A stretch of 64,000 bases of DNA from Gammaproteobacteria bacterium (GCA_018828125.1 JAHJWB010000017.1:62001-126000), one strand, 5' to 3'. Counted from the first letter of the stretch, positions 26,056 through 35,492 are shown. Numbers and translations are program-made. The notes: generated from the sequence alone by a model not told the origin.

Positions 26056-26433
26056 ATGACAAACCTGCCCGAGCAAACCCTTGCCCTGTGCAACAGCGGC
26101 GACCTCGTCGACGGCGGCGCGGCGGTTCCGTTCGATGTGCGGTACGCGGGGCAGACCTGCCGTGCCTTCGCTATCCGTTACCGGGGGCTGCCCCACGCTT
26201 ACCTGAATCGCTGCACCCACGTGGCCATGGAGATGGACTACCAGCCCAACCGCTTTTTTGACGACACCGGCCAGTGGCTGCTGTGCGCCACCCATGGCGC
26301 TGCTTACGTGCCCGATACCGGGCAATGCGCCGGCGGACCGTGCCGCGGTGGGCTGGTAAAGATTGTTTTGTCAGAAACGGATGGTGTGGTGCACTGGCAT
26401 ACTGCGCACCACCTGCAACCTGTCGAGTTCTAG
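26056..26433 (+). CDS. Small Rieske [2Fe-2S] protein
   Basis: A 125-residue stand-alone Rieske domain. The cluster ligands are C-x-H in RCTHVAME (near residues 53-55) and C-x2-H in LCATHGAAY (near 76-79), with the expected spacing and a following Gly/Pro-containing lid (CAGGPCRGG). Such proteins act as ferredoxins in oxygenases or are orphan electron carriers. No oxygenase gene is nearby; the context is rluC, a HAD phosphatase and an S49 peptidase, a conserved Comamonadaceae neighbourhood as far as I recall. Function unknown beyond electron transfer. Confidence 0.85.
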   Translation: MTNLPEQTLALCNSGDLVDGGAAVPFDVRYAGQTCRAFAIRYRGLPHAYLNRCTHVAMEMDYQPNRFFDDTGQWLLCATHGAAYVPDTGQCAGGPCRGGLVKIVLSETDGVVHWHTAHHLQPVEF

Positions 26434-26500
26434 GCAAAAAACCGGATGAATGACCTTAATGCGCTGACGCCTGCGTCCGCACAGCGCCAGGACGCATGAC

Positions 26501-27547
26501 ATGACCGACCCCCAGCAACCCGGTTCTTCGGGTTTTGACCCCAAAAGCAATCCAGCGCCCGACTTGTGGGCGCAAGCAGCTACAAATTCAGGAGCATCTG
26601 TGAGCGATTCATCGCGTGAACCCGGTTGGGAGCGTGCCACGCTGGAAAAGCTGGCCTTCTCTGCTCTCCATGAGCAACGCAGCGCCCGACGCTGGAAAAT
26701 CTTCTTTCGACTGGCATGGCTGGTTCTGATCGCCGCGGTTGTGTTTGCCACCTTGCGTCAGACGTCGCCCAGCACCAGCAAAAGCGCGCCGCACACTGCC
26801 GTGGTAGACATCAAAGGGGAAATCGCCTCGGGTGCAGAAGCCAGCGCCGAGTTTGTGGTGGCAGCCATGCGCAGCGCACTGGAAGACGAAGGCTCGCAAG
26901 CCCTTGTATTGCTGATCAATTCGCCCGGTGGAAGCCCGGTGCAGGCGGGCATCATCAATGACGAGATCATTCGTCTGAAGGCCAAACACAACAAGCCGAT
27001 CTATGCCGTGGTGGAAGAAACCTGCGCCTCGGCTGCGTACTACATTGCCGCCGCGGCTGACGATATCTATGTGGACAAGGCCAGCATCGTGGGCAGCATT
27101 GGTGTGCTCATGGATGGGTTTGGCTTCACCGGCACCATGGAAAAACTGGGCGTGGAACGCCGCTTGCTGACAGCAGGCGAGAACAAGGGCTTCCTCGATC
27201 CCTTCAGCCCCCAGACTGAAAAGCAACGCGCATACGCGCAAACCATGCTCGACCAGATCCACCAGCAGTTCATTGCGGTGGTCAAAGCTGGCCGGGGTGA
27301 TCGGCTGAAGACGACACCAGACACCTTCAGTGGCTTGTTCTGGACCGGTCAGCAGGCGGTCGAAATGGGCCTCGCCGACAAACTGGGTAATCTTGATTAC
27401 GTGGCGCGCGAGGTGGTGAAGGCCGAGGACATCATCGACTACACCCGCCGCGATAACGTGGCAGAGCGTCTGGTCAAGCGCTTTGGCGCTGCCATGGGCA
27501 TAGGGGTCGTCAAGTCGCTGTCGGGGGCAGGGCCCCAACTGCGCTGA
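26501..27547 (+). CDS. sppA: S49 family signal peptide peptidase (SppA-like)
   Basis: A 348-residue membrane-anchored serine protease that degrades leftover signal peptides. A disordered N-terminal segment of about 65 residues precedes one transmembrane helix (about 70-86). The S49 domain has the nucleophile Ser near 177 (EETCASAAYYIA) and the general-base Lys near 229 (AGENKGFLDPF). LINSPGGSPVQAG and SIVGSIGVL are standard family motifs. It is the short form, with one catalytic repeat, as in SohB and many Gram-negative SppA36K proteins, not the duplicated 67-kDa E. coli SppA. It is convergent with the methylase gene at 27688. Confidence 0.9.
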   Translation: MTDPQQPGSSGFDPKSNPAPDLWAQAATNSGASVSDSSREPGWERATLEKLAFSALHEQRSARRWKIFFRLAWLVLIAAVVFATLRQTSPSTSKSAPHTAVVDIKGEIASGAEASAEFVVAAMRSALEDEGSQALVLLINSPGGSPVQAGIINDEIIRLKAKHNKPIYAVVEETCASAAYYIAAAADDIYVDKASIVGSIGVLMDGFGFTGTMEKLGVERRLLTAGENKGFLDPFSPQTEKQRAYAQTMLDQIHQQFIAVVKAGRGDRLKTTPDTFSGLFWTGQQAVEMGLADKLGNLDYVAREVVKAEDIIDYTRRDNVAERLVKRFGAAMGIGVVKSLSGAGPQLR

Positions 27548-27612
27548 TGTTGCTGTGTTCGCGGCAACACCAACCGTCCGGCTCGGACAGTCCCAAGCCG
27601 GAAAATATTGGT

Positions 27613-27665
27613 AAATTGGCCTCTGGCGCTTATCCATCAAGCGCTGGCAGCTATCAAAATGTTAG
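27613..27665 (-). repeat. Dispersed palindromic intergenic repeat, copy 3
   Basis: Reverse orientation. The arms (GGCGCTT and AAGCGCT) around TATCCATC and the flanks TTGGCCTCT and GCAGCTATCAAAAT match the family, with a compensated A-to-G type change in the stem. It lies between the convergent sppA and methylase genes. Confidence 0.85.
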
Positions 27666-27687
27666 TTATCGCAAGAGGCGTTGCGGA

Positions 27688-28500
27688 TCATCGACCCAGG
27701 GCAAAAACGACGGGGGTGCGGTTGTCTGGCGGTGCAGGCTGCTGTCTCCATTGATGAACCAGCTTGCTGTGAATGCGGGCAGAGGGCAGCGTCAACCCAC
27801 TGGCCAATGCCAGCCGGGTCTGGGGCTGTAATGTCTGCACCAGCGCTTGCCACAGCGCCGCATTGCGGTACGGGGTCTCGATAAAAAGCTGTGTCTGCCC
27901 GGTTTTGTGGGACGCGGCCTCCAGCTCCTTGATGCGTTGGGTGCGCTCGTGTCCATCTTGCGGCAGATAGCCCACAAAGGCGAAGTTCTGTCCGTTCAGC
28001 CCGCTGGCCGCGAGTGCAAGCAGCAGCGAAACGGGGCCCACCAGCGGAACCACGGCGATGCCCAAGTCGTGTGCGGCACGCACGACCGACGAGCCCGGGT
28101 CGGCGATGGCGGGCATGCCGGCCTCGCTGACCAAGCCGATGTCGTGCCCCGCCAGCGCGGCTGCAAGCAGCGGTCGGGCGTCAAACGGGGCCGAGCCTTT
28201 GTCGCCGTGGTCTCCTTTTTTGTGAACCTCGCGGGGCAGCTCCGTGATCTGTTGCTGCTGCAGAGGTGCCGCCAGGGGGTGCAGGGCGTCGATGCGCTTG
28301 AGGTAGGCGCGGGTGCTTTTGGCGTTCTCGCACACCCAGTGGGTCAGTCGCGCGGCCGTCTGCAGCGTGGCGGCGGGGAGGGCGTCTTGTAACGCGGCCT
28401 GGGTGTCGCAGCCAAAATCGAGCGGTGCGGGCACCAGGTACAGGCTGCCTTTGCTTTCGCTGCGGTCTTTGCCCGAGGTAGCGGTTGGCGCACCCATCAT
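27688..28500 (-). CDS. Tetrapyrrole-methylase-fold SAM-dependent methyltransferase, RsmI-like
   Basis: A 270-residue protein of the RsmI/YraL branch of the tetrapyrrole methylase superfamily. The family motif is SEAGMPAIADPGSSVV (near residues 125-140; RsmI itself has SDAGTPxIxDPG) and VPLVGPVSLLLALAASG follows. E. coli RsmI 2'-O-methylates C1402 of 16S rRNA. This protein lacks the typical RsmI beginning (LYVVATPIGNL), having SLYLVPAPLDFG instead, so it is a paralogous family common in betaproteobacteria whose target I do not know. Its start overlaps the end of the maf gene by four bases, indicating co-transcription. Confidence 0.8.
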   Translation of the reverse strand: MMGAPTATSGKDRSESKGSLYLVPAPLDFGCDTQAALQDALPAATLQTAARLTHWVCENAKSTRAYLKRIDALHPLAAPLQQQQITELPREVHKKGDHGDKGSAPFDARPLLAAALAGHDIGLVSEAGMPAIADPGSSVVRAAHDLGIAVVPLVGPVSLLLALAASGLNGQNFAFVGYLPQDGHERTQRIKELEAASHKTGQTQLFIETPYRNAALWQALVQTLQPQTRLALASGLTLPSARIHSKLVHQWRQQPAPPDNRTPVVFALGR

Positions 28501-29096
28501 GGCAACACCAGCCCTGCAGCGCGCAGCATGCGGCAGGTGCGAATCAAGGGCAGTCCGATGAGGGCGGTGGGGTCATCGCTGTGGATCGCATCCAGCAGCG
28601 CAATGCCGAGGCCCTCGCTCTTGGCGCTGCCAGCGCAGTCATACGGCTGCTCGGCCCGCAGGTAACGTTCGATTTCGTCGTCGCTCAGTTCCCGGAATTT
28701 CACTTCCACGGGCGCCAGATCCACCTGCTCAAAGCTGGCGGCAATGCACACCACAGCCACTGCGGTCTGGAACACAACGGTCTGGCCGCGCATCTGGCGC
28801 AGCTGTTGCACGGCACGTTCGTGGTGCCCCGGCTTGCCCAGCGGCTCGCCATCAAGGTCTGCGACTTGGTCCGATCCGATCACCACCGCGTCGGGGTGTT
28901 GCTGCGCCACGGCGAGCGCTTTGGCCAGCGCCAGGCGCAAGGCCAGTGCGCGTGGGGCTTCGCTGGGTAAAGGTGTCTCGTCCACATCCGGGGCGGCAAC
29001 GTCAAAGGGCAGGTTCAATCGCTGAAGCAGTTCGCGTCGGTAACGCGAGGTCGAGCCCAATACCAGAGGGCGTTGCAGGGGAGGGGATTGATGCAT
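28497..29096 (-). CDS. Maf-family nucleoside triphosphate pyrophosphatase (YceF type)
   Basis: A 199-residue Maf protein. The N-terminal LVLGSTSRYRRELLQRL is the Maf phosphate-binding motif, and GSDQVADLDG near residue 75 and YDCAGSAKSEGLG near 150 are catalytic-core motifs; the DQVA and AGS residues place it in the YceF group, which hydrolyses 7-methyl-GTP. This would remove modified nucleotides. It starts 25 bases from, and divergently to, the yceD/rpmF cluster, an arrangement also found in E. coli and widespread in proteobacteria. Gene name yceF-like; subgroup specificity is inferred from the motif. Confidence 0.9.
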   Translation of the reverse strand: MHQSPPLQRPLVLGSTSRYRRELLQRLNLPFDVAAPDVDETPLPSEAPRALALRLALAKALAVAQQHPDAVVIGSDQVADLDGEPLGKPGHHERAVQQLRQMRGQTVVFQTAVAVVCIAASFEQVDLAPVEVKFRELSDDEIERYLRAEQPYDCAGSAKSEGLGIALLDAIHSDDPTALIGLPLIRTCRMLRAAGLVLP

Positions 29097-29121
29097 GCGC
29101 CGATTCTCTTACACTGCGGCC

Positions 29122-29670
29122 ATGACCAAGGAATTCTCCCCGTTGCGCCTCGACGTAAAAGCCTTTGCACAGGCGGGCGCGCGACTGTCGGGGCACGAAT
29201 CACTTTTGAAGTACGAGCGCTTGGCCCAGGAGGCCAAAGGCCTTCATCCGGACCTTCTGGTGGACTGGGAGGCGATAGGTGAAGTGCGCACCGCCCTGGG
29301 TGGTATCGGTCAGGTCTGGCTGCGCATCAAAGTGCGGGCGAGCTTCCCCATGGAATGCCAGCGCTGCCTGACTCCGGTGGATGTGCCGCTGGAAGTGGAG
29401 CGAGAGTTTCGTTTCGTGGCCGACGAAGCCACGGCAGAGGCGCTGGACGACGAGAGTGAAGAGGACTTGCTTGCCATGAGCCGCGAGTTCGATCTGCACG
29501 AGTTGATTGAGGACGAATTGCTGATGGCGCTGCCGGTCGTGCCAAAACACGACGAATGCCCCACCTCGGTGCAACTGGCTTCTTCAGACGACGATTTTGA
29601 GGAAGCCAACACAGAAAAGCCCAATCCTTTTGCCGCGTTGGCTTCGCTGCGCAAAGACGACAAAGGCTAA
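29122..29670 (+). CDS. yceD: YceD family (DUF177) protein, 23S rRNA accumulation protein
   Basis: A 182-residue YceD/DUF177 protein. The two Cys in ECQRCLTP (near residues 81-84) and the acidic C-terminal half with [20 protein letters not shown] are family signatures. YceD proteins are needed for normal 23S rRNA accumulation in some bacteria; the mechanism is unclear. It stands directly before rpmF, the universal neighbour of this family. ATG 29122 ([12 protein letters not shown]) was taken instead of ATG 29095, which overlaps the divergent maf gene. Confidence 0.88.
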   Translation: MTKEFSPLRLDVKAFAQAGARLSGHESLLKYERLAQEAKGLHPDLLVDWEAIGEVRTALGGIGQVWLRIKVRASFPMECQRCLTPVDVPLEVEREFRFVADEATAEALDDESEEDLLAMSREFDLHELIEDELLMALPVVPKHDECPTSVQLASSDDDFEEANTEKPNPFAALASLRKDDKG

Positions 29671-29696
29671 TCCGGCGATCCAAAAATCATTTGGGT

Positions 29697-29702
29697 TATA
29701 AT
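29697..29702 (+). promoter_or_regulatory. TATAAT -10 element upstream of rpmF
   Basis: A perfect TATAAT lies 79 bases before the rpmF start and 26 bases past the yceD stop. The -35 region is weak (GGCGAT at 17-base spacing). It would give rpmF and the downstream plsX-fab genes a promoter separate from yceD. Confidence 0.45.
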
Positions 29703-29780
29703 CGTGGGCTTCACGCGAACCCCATCGTGTCTTTTGGGCTGATCGCGTTTCTACCAACCTATTCAAGATCAGGAGCCATC

Positions 29781-29963
29781 ATGGCCGTTCAGCAAAACAA
29801 AAAATCCCCTTCCAAGCGCGGTATGCACCGCTCGCACAATGCCCTGAATGTGCCAGGCATTGCTGTAGAACCCACTACCGGCGAAACGCACCTGCGTCAC
29901 CACATCAGCCCCAACGGTTTCTATCGTGGCCGCCAAGTGCTGAAGAACAAGTCTGAAGCCTGA
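29781..29963 (+). CDS. rpmF: Large ribosomal subunit protein bL32
   Basis: A 60-residue bL32 protein with the standard start [20 protein letters not shown] and the end [12 protein letters not shown]. It binds 23S rRNA near the peptidyl transferase centre. No Cys pair is present, so it is the zinc-independent form. ATG 29781 has an AGGAGCC ribosome site about ten bases upstream; the longer frame to 29691 is not credible. It is followed by a terminator-like hairpin before plsX. Confidence 0.97.
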   Translation: MAVQQNKKSPSKRGMHRSHNALNVPGIAVEPTTGETHLRHHISPNGFYRGRQVLKNKSEA

Positions 29964-29978
29964 CCTTCGCCCTATCCA

Positions 29979-30021
29979 AAAGGCCCGTTGCTACTGAAAC
30001 TGTAGCGCGGGCCTTTGTTTT
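29979..30021 (+). terminator. Rho-independent terminator after rpmF
   Basis: AAAGGCCCG (29979-29987) and CGGGCCTTT (30008-30016) pair perfectly, extended by GCTAC/GTAGC inside the loop, and are followed by GTTTTG. It lies between rpmF and plsX and may reduce read-through so that ribosomal protein and lipid genes are expressed at different levels. Confidence 0.75.
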
Positions 30022-30072
30022 GACCGTCGTATTTATTTTTCCGGCCCGTCTGGCCGGCCGGACAAGTCGCCC

Positions 30073-31125
30073 ATGATCACACTGGCTGTTGACTGCATGG
30101 GGGGCGACCATGGCCCCCGCGTCACGCTCGCGGCGTGCCGCCAGTTTCTCGACCACCACCCTGATGCCCGTCTGCTGCTTGTCGGTTTGCCGGATAGCTT
30201 GAAGGAGTTTTCGCACGACCGTGCTGCCATCGTTCCCGCTTCTGAAGTGGTGGCCATGGACGACCCTGTAGAAATCGCTTTGCGCAAGAAGAAGGATTCT
30301 TCGATGCGGGTGGCCATTCAGCAGGTCAAGGACGGCGTCGCGTCTGCTGCCGTTTCGGCCGGTAATACCGGCGCCTTGATGGCGATTGCCCGTTATTTGC
30401 TCAAGACGCTGGATGGCATTGACCGTCCAGCCATTGCCACACAGTTGCCAAACGCCCAGGGTGGTGCCACTACGGTGCTGGATCTGGGGGCTAATGTGGA
30501 TTGCTCTGCGGAGCATCTACTGCAGTTTGCGGTAATGGGTTCAGCCCTGGTCTCGGTTCTCAAAGATGTGGATGAGCCTACCGTCGGCCTTCTCAATATC
30601 GGTGAGGAGGTCATTAAAGGCAGTGAAGTGATCAAAAAAGCAGGTGAACTGCTCCGAACAGCTGCCAACTCCGGGGATTTGAATTTTTATGGGAATGTCG
30701 AGGGCAACGACATCTTCAAAGGTACCGTGGATATCGTTGTGTGTGACGGTTTTGTAGGCAACGTTGCGCTGAAAGCGAGTGAAGGTGTCGCTTCAATGGT
30801 CATCGGCGGGCTGAAGGCTGAGTTTTCTCGTCACATCTTCACCAAAATTGCCGCGATTGTTGCCTATCCGGTGCTAAAAGCGCTGATGAGCCGCATGGAC
30901 TACCGTCGCTACAACGGCGCAGCGTTGTTGGGGCTGCGCGGGCTGGTGTTCAAGAGCCACGGATCGGCTGACGCCATGGCGTTCGAGCAGGCGTTGAACC
31001 GGGCGTATGATGCAGCCCGCAACAACTTGCTCGACCGTGTCCGGACCCGGATTGCGCACGCTGCGCCCCTTCTGGTGCCGGCAGATGCGCAGGCCAAACC
31101 CGGCGTGGCGGCGACCACACACTAG
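30073..31125 (+). CDS. plsX: Phosphate acyltransferase PlsX
   Basis: A 350-residue PlsX, which converts acyl-ACP to acyl-phosphate for phospholipid synthesis on the inner face of the membrane. The N-terminus [14 protein letters not shown], the [10 protein letters not shown] motif near residue 97 and the [14 protein letters not shown] segment near 225 are family signatures. It begins after the rpmF terminator and its TAG stop is directly followed by the fabH ATG, so plsX and fabH are tightly coupled. Start ATG 30073 matches the family N-terminus. Confidence 0.96.
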   Translation: MITLAVDCMGGDHGPRVTLAACRQFLDHHPDARLLLVGLPDSLKEFSHDRAAIVPASEVVAMDDPVEIALRKKKDSSMRVAIQQVKDGVASAAVSAGNTGALMAIARYLLKTLDGIDRPAIATQLPNAQGGATTVLDLGANVDCSAEHLLQFAVMGSALVSVLKDVDEPTVGLLNIGEEVIKGSEVIKKAGELLRTAANSGDLNFYGNVEGNDIFKGTVDIVVCDGFVGNVALKASEGVASMVIGGLKAEFSRHIFTKIAAIVAYPVLKALMSRMDYRRYNGAALLGLRGLVFKSHGSADAMAFEQALNRAYDAARNNLLDRVRTRIAHAAPLLVPADAQAKPGVAATTH

Positions 31126-32103
31126 ATGAGACGCTTTTCCCGCATTACCGGCACCGGCAGTTATCTGCCACCCCGCCGGTTGACCAACGCCGATCTGGTG
31201 GCCGAACTGGGCCAACGCGGCATCGAGACTTCGGACGAATGGATTGTGGAGCGCACGGGCATCCGGGCGCGCCACTTTGCTGCATCCGATGTGACCAGCA
31301 GTGATCTGGGTTTGGAGGCTGCGCGTAACGCCTTGCAGGCGGCCGGGTTACAGCCTACCGATATTGATCTGATCATTGTGGCCACGTCCACGCCGGACAT
31401 GGTGTTTCCCTCGGTCGCTTGTATCTTGCAGCACAAGCTGGGTGCCAATGGATGCCCCGCATTTGACGTGCAAGCGGTGTGCAGTGGCTTTGTGTATGCC
31501 CTGTCGGTGGCGGATGCCATGATCCAGACGGGTGCAGCCAACCGTGCGCTGGTGATTGGAGCGGAAGTATTCAGTCGCATTCTGGATTTCAACGACCGCA
31601 CCACCTGTGTGTTGTTCGGTGATGGCGCTGGCGCCGTCGTGCTGGAGGCGTCGGAAACTCCCGGCATTTTGTCGAGCGACCTCCATGCGGACGGTAAACA
31701 CGTCGACATCCTGTGTGTGCCGGGCAATGTGTCGGGTGGACAGGTGTTGGGCGATCCCGTGCTCAAGATGGACGGTCAAGCGGTTTTCAAGCTGGCTGTG
31801 GGTGTGCTGGAAAAAGCCGCCCATGCCGCTCTCGCCAAGGCGGGCCTGACCGAGGCCGATATTGACTGGTTGATTCCCCACCAGGCCAACATCCGCATCA
31901 TGCAAAGTACGGCCCGCAAACTGAAGATGTCCATGGACAAGGTGGTCGTCACCGTGGATCAACACGGCAACACCTCTGCGGCGTCAATTCCGCTGGCGCT
32001 CGACCACGCGGTTCGCACAGGCCAGGTCAAGAAGGGCGAAACACTGCTCCTCGAAGGGGTGGGGGGTGGTTTTACCTGGGGTGCGGTACTCCTGAAATTG
32101 TAG
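31126..32103 (+). CDS. fabH: Beta-ketoacyl-ACP synthase III
   Basis: A 325-residue KAS III that condenses acetyl-CoA with malonyl-ACP to begin fatty-acid synthesis. The catalytic triad is visible: Cys near residue 119 ([11 protein letters not shown]), His in [11 protein letters not shown] near 252 and Asn in HGNTSAASI near 282. The C-terminal [10 protein letters not shown] closes the active site. The stop codon TAG (32101-32103) is the first triplet of a copy of the dispersed palindromic repeat that fills the gap to fabD. Confidence 0.96.
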   Translation: MRRFSRITGTGSYLPPRRLTNADLVAELGQRGIETSDEWIVERTGIRARHFAASDVTSSDLGLEAARNALQAAGLQPTDIDLIIVATSTPDMVFPSVACILQHKLGANGCPAFDVQAVCSGFVYALSVADAMIQTGAANRALVIGAEVFSRILDFNDRTTCVLFGDGAGAVVLEASETPGILSSDLHADGKHVDILCVPGNVSGGQVLGDPVLKMDGQAVFKLAVGVLEKAAHAALAKAGLTEADIDWLIPHQANIRIMQSTARKLKMSMDKVVVTVDQHGNTSAASIPLALDHAVRTGQVKKGETLLLEGVGGGFTWGAVLLKL

Positions 32104-32155
32104 CTAGTAGCGCTTTATACATAAGCGCTAGAGGCCAATTTCATTCATATTTTGG
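32101..32155 (+). repeat. Dispersed palindromic intergenic repeat, copy 4
   Basis: Perfect arms TAGCGCTT (32108-32115) and AAGCGCTA (32123-32130), preceded by TAGCTAG and followed by GAGGCCAATTTCATTCATATTTT. It lies between fabH and fabD in the sense orientation, would be transcribed in the operon mRNA, and supplies the fabH stop codon. Confidence 0.9.
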
Positions 32156-32162
32156 ATTTTTC

Positions 32163-33113
32163 ATGAAGTCTTTTGCATTTGTCTTTCCGGGCCAGGGTTC
32201 CCAGTCGGTAGGCATGCTCGACGGTTGGGGTGACCACCCTGTGGTGGCGCGGACCCTACAAGAAGCGTCGGATGCCTTGGGTGAAGATATCGCCTTGTTG
32301 ATCCAGCAAGGCCCGAAAGAAGCACTCGCAATGACCACTAACACCCAGCCGGTGATGCTGGTGGCCGGTGTTGCAGCCTGGCGTGTCTGGCGGTCCGAGG
32401 GCGGTGCTGCGCCTGTGGCGTTGGCAGGTCATTCTCTCGGAGAGTATTCGGCCTTGGTGGCGGCGGGTGTCCTCACGTTGGCACAAGCGGCACCGCTGGT
32501 GCGCTTGCGCGCCGCGGCCATGCAGGAGGCAGTGCCAGCAGGCACGGGTGCCATGGCGGCGATTTTGGGTTTGGAGGCGTCCAAGGTAGTGGCCGGCTGC
32601 GCGGAGGCCCTGGCGTCTTTTGGGGCGGGATCGGCGGAGGTGGTTGAAGCCGTCAATTTCAATGACCCGGTGCAGACCGTGATTGCGGGCACCAAAGCGG
32701 GCGTGGACAAGGCCTGCGAAGTGCTGAAAGCTGCGGGCGCCAAGCGTGCGCTGCTGCTCCCGGTATCGGCCCCTTTTCACTCCAGCCTGATGAAGCCAGC
32801 GGCCGAAAATCTGCGTGTGGCGCTGGCCGACGTGAAGCTTGCCACGCCTCAGATTCCCGTGGTCAACAATGTCGACGTCGCGGTGCAGCAGGACGGTGAC
32901 GCGATTCGCGATGCGCTGTACCGCCAGGCTTTTGGTCCCGTGCGTTGGGTGGAGTGTGTGCACGCGCTGAAGGCGCGTGGTGTGACCCATATTGTTGAAA
33001 GTGGCCCCGGCAAGGTGCTGGCGGGCCTGACCAAGCGCATCGACCCGGAGTTGGTCGGTGCTGCATTGTTTGACACGGCCACCTTGGCTGAAACCCGGGA
33101 GTTGTTGGCATGA
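32163..33113 (+). CDS. fabD: Malonyl-CoA:ACP transacylase
   Basis: A 316-residue FabD that loads malonyl groups onto ACP. FVFPGQGSQSVGML starts the protein, the nucleophile Ser is in LAGHSLGEYSAL (near residue 91), the Arg of the active site follows in LVRLRAAAMQEA, and the His is in PVSAPFHSSLM (near 203). Its TGA overlaps the fabG ATG by four bases, indicating translational coupling. It is preceded by the repeat copy at 32101, with no separate promoter evident. Confidence 0.96.
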   Translation: MKSFAFVFPGQGSQSVGMLDGWGDHPVVARTLQEASDALGEDIALLIQQGPKEALAMTTNTQPVMLVAGVAAWRVWRSEGGAAPVALAGHSLGEYSALVAAGVLTLAQAAPLVRLRAAAMQEAVPAGTGAMAAILGLEASKVVAGCAEALASFGAGSAEVVEAVNFNDPVQTVIAGTKAGVDKACEVLKAAGAKRALLLPVSAPFHSSLMKPAAENLRVALADVKLATPQIPVVNNVDVAVQQDGDAIRDALYRQAFGPVRWVECVHALKARGVTHIVESGPGKVLAGLTKRIDPELVGAALFDTATLAETRELLA

Positions 33114-33856
33114 CGGAATCCACCCAGACGGCGCAAGTGGCGCTGGTGACCGGCGCGTCGCGCGGCATTGGTGCTGCCATAGCACTAGAGCTTGCCGCCC
33201 GTGGTTATCAGGTTGTGGGCACTGGTACCACGGACGAGGGTGCAGAGCGAATCACGAAGGCCTTGGCATCCTATCCAGGCTGCCGTGGCGCCAATCTGAA
33301 CGTGAATGACGGCGCCGCCATTGAGGCGCTCATCGAAGCTATCGTCAAGCAGCAAGGTGGTTTGCATGTGGTGGTGAACAATGCAGGAATCACCCGCGAC
33401 ACTCTGGCTATGCGCATGAAGGACGATGATTGGGATGCAGTGCTGGACACCAATCTCAAGGCGGTGTTTCGCGTGAGCCGCGCTGCCATTCGTCCCATGA
33501 TGAAGCAGCGGTTTGGGCGCATCATCAGTATTACGAGTGTGGTGGGAGCTTCTGGCAATCCAGGACAAGCCAACTATGCTGCCGCCAAAGCCGGTGTGGC
33601 GGGCATGACCCGCGCATTGGCCCGCGAACTGGGCAGTCGCAACATCACGGTCAACTGCGTGGCGCCCGGTTTTATCGAGACGGACATGACCTCTGCGTTG
33701 CCAGAAGAACAGCAAAAGGCCTTGAATGCGCAGATCCCTTTGGGGCATATGGGCAAGCCTGAAGACATTGCCCATGCGGTGGCCTACTTGGCGTCGCGCG
33801 AGGCCGGCTATGTGACGGGGCAGGAGTTGCACGTCAATGGCGGCATGTACATGTAA
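33110..33856 (+). CDS. fabG: 3-oxoacyl-ACP reductase
   Basis: A 248-residue short-chain dehydrogenase that carries out the NADPH-dependent first reduction in fatty-acid elongation. The cofactor motif TGASRGIGAA is near residues 13-22, NNAG near 89-92, and the catalytic Ser-Tyr-Lys in SVVGASGNPGQANYAAAKAG (Tyr near 155). The C-terminal GQELHVNGGMYM is the standard FabG ending. It is coupled to fabD by an ATGA overlap. Confidence 0.96.
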   Translation: MTESTQTAQVALVTGASRGIGAAIALELAARGYQVVGTGTTDEGAERITKALASYPGCRGANLNVNDGAAIEALIEAIVKQQGGLHVVVNNAGITRDTLAMRMKDDDWDAVLDTNLKAVFRVSRAAIRPMMKQRFGRIISITSVVGASGNPGQANYAAAKAGVAGMTRALARELGSRNITVNCVAPGFIETDMTSALPEEQQKALNAQIPLGHMGKPEDIAHAVAYLASREAGYVTGQELHVNGGMYM

Positions 33857-33920
33857 TTGAGACAAGTTAACGTCGGTTCATCCGGACGGCGGGCTGCTGA
33901 GGGGCTTCTCCTGAAGCGGC

Positions 33921-34199
<279 letters not shown>

Positions 34200-34247
34200 G
34201 CAGCGCACTGCGCCTGACTCAAGCGATCAGCAGAAGGTTTTTTACGC

Positions 34248-35492
34248 ATGAGCCGTCGTCGCGTTGTCGTGACCGGCCTGGGATGCGTCAGCCCCGTGGG
34301 TAACACGGTGGCCGATTCCTGGGCCAATCTCCTTGCCGGCCAATCCGGCATTGACCTCATTACCAAGTTCGATGCGTCGAACTTTGCCTGCAAGATTGCG
34401 GGGGAGGTCAAAGGTTTGGACCTGGAGTCGTACATCAGCGCCAAAGACGCGCGCGCGATGGATTCCTTCATCCACTTTGGCATTGCTGCGGCAGCGCAGG
34501 CGGTGCAGGATGCTGGTTTGCCCACCGGCGAAGCGCTGAACGAGGAGCTGGCTACCCGCATAGCGTGTGTGATCGGTTCCGGTATCGGCGGCCTGCCGCT
34601 GATCGAAGACACCCATGCAGAGTTGGTGAGCCGCGGGCCTCGTCGTATCACGCCTTTCTTTGTGCCTGCATCCATCATCAATATGGTGGCTGGCCATGTG
34701 TCCATGCGTTTTGGCTTCAAAGGCCCCAATCTCGCGGTGGTGACGGCTTGTACAACAGGCCTGCACTGCATCGGGGAAGGTGGGCGCATGATCGAATACG
34801 GCGATGCAGACGTGGTGGTGGCTGGTGGAACCGAGGCCACGGTCTCGCCCCTTGGCATTGGTGGTTTTGCTGCCATGCGCGCCTTGTCCACCCGCAATGA
34901 CGACCCGAAAACTGCGTCTCGCCCCTGGGATAAGGACCGTGACGGCTTTGTGCTTGGTGAGGGAGCCGGGGTGATGGTGCTGGAAGAATACGAGCACGCC
35001 AAGGCCCGTGGCGCCAAAATCTATGCCGAGCTCAGCGGTTTTGGCATGAGTGCTGACGCAGGGCACATGACGGCCCCCAGCATGGATGGCCCCCGTCGCG
35101 CCATGCTCAGTGCTTTGCGCAATGCGGGTGTGAATACGGATCAGGTCGACTACCTGAATGCTCACGGCACTTCTACCCCCTTGGGCGACCTCAACGAAAC
35201 CAATGCGATCAAGGCGGCTTTGGGCGAGCATGCCTACAAGACCGTGATCAGTTCGACCAAATCCATGACCGGCCATTTGCTGGGTGGTGCTGGTGGCATT
35301 GAAAGTGTTTTTACCGTGCTGGCCCTGCACGAGCAAAAGATTCCCCCCACCATCAATCTGTTCAATCAGGATCCTGAGTGTGATCTGGATTACTGCGCCA
35401 ATACGGCGCGGGACGCGAAGATCGATATTGCAGTCAAAAACAATTTCGGTTTTGGTGGCACCAACGGGACGCTGGTATTCAAGCGCGTCTGA
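34248..35492 (+). CDS. fabF: Beta-ketoacyl-ACP synthase II
   Basis: A 414-residue KAS II that elongates acyl-ACP. The N-terminus RRRVVVTGLGCVSPVGN, the catalytic Cys in VVTACTTGLHCIG (near residue 167), and the two active-site His in NAHGTSTPLGD (near 306) and KSMTGHLLGGAGG (near 343) are all present. The TTG after the nucleophile Cys replaces the more usual ATG triad (ACATGVH). The reading ends with the normal NNFGFGGTNGTLVFKR. It is 48 bases after acpP and is the last gene of the fab cluster. Confidence 0.96.
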   Translation: MSRRRVVVTGLGCVSPVGNTVADSWANLLAGQSGIDLITKFDASNFACKIAGEVKGLDLESYISAKDARAMDSFIHFGIAAAAQAVQDAGLPTGEALNEELATRIACVIGSGIGGLPLIEDTHAELVSRGPRRITPFFVPASIINMVAGHVSMRFGFKGPNLAVVTACTTGLHCIGEGGRMIEYGDADVVVAGGTEATVSPLGIGGFAAMRALSTRNDDPKTASRPWDKDRDGFVLGEGAGVMVLEEYEHAKARGAKIYAELSGFGMSADAGHMTAPSMDGPRRAMLSALRNAGVNTDQVDYLNAHGTSTPLGDLNETNAIKAALGEHAYKTVISSTKSMTGHLLGGAGGIESVFTVLALHEQKIPPTINLFNQDPECDLDYCANTARDAKIDIAVKNNFGFGGTNGTLVFKRV

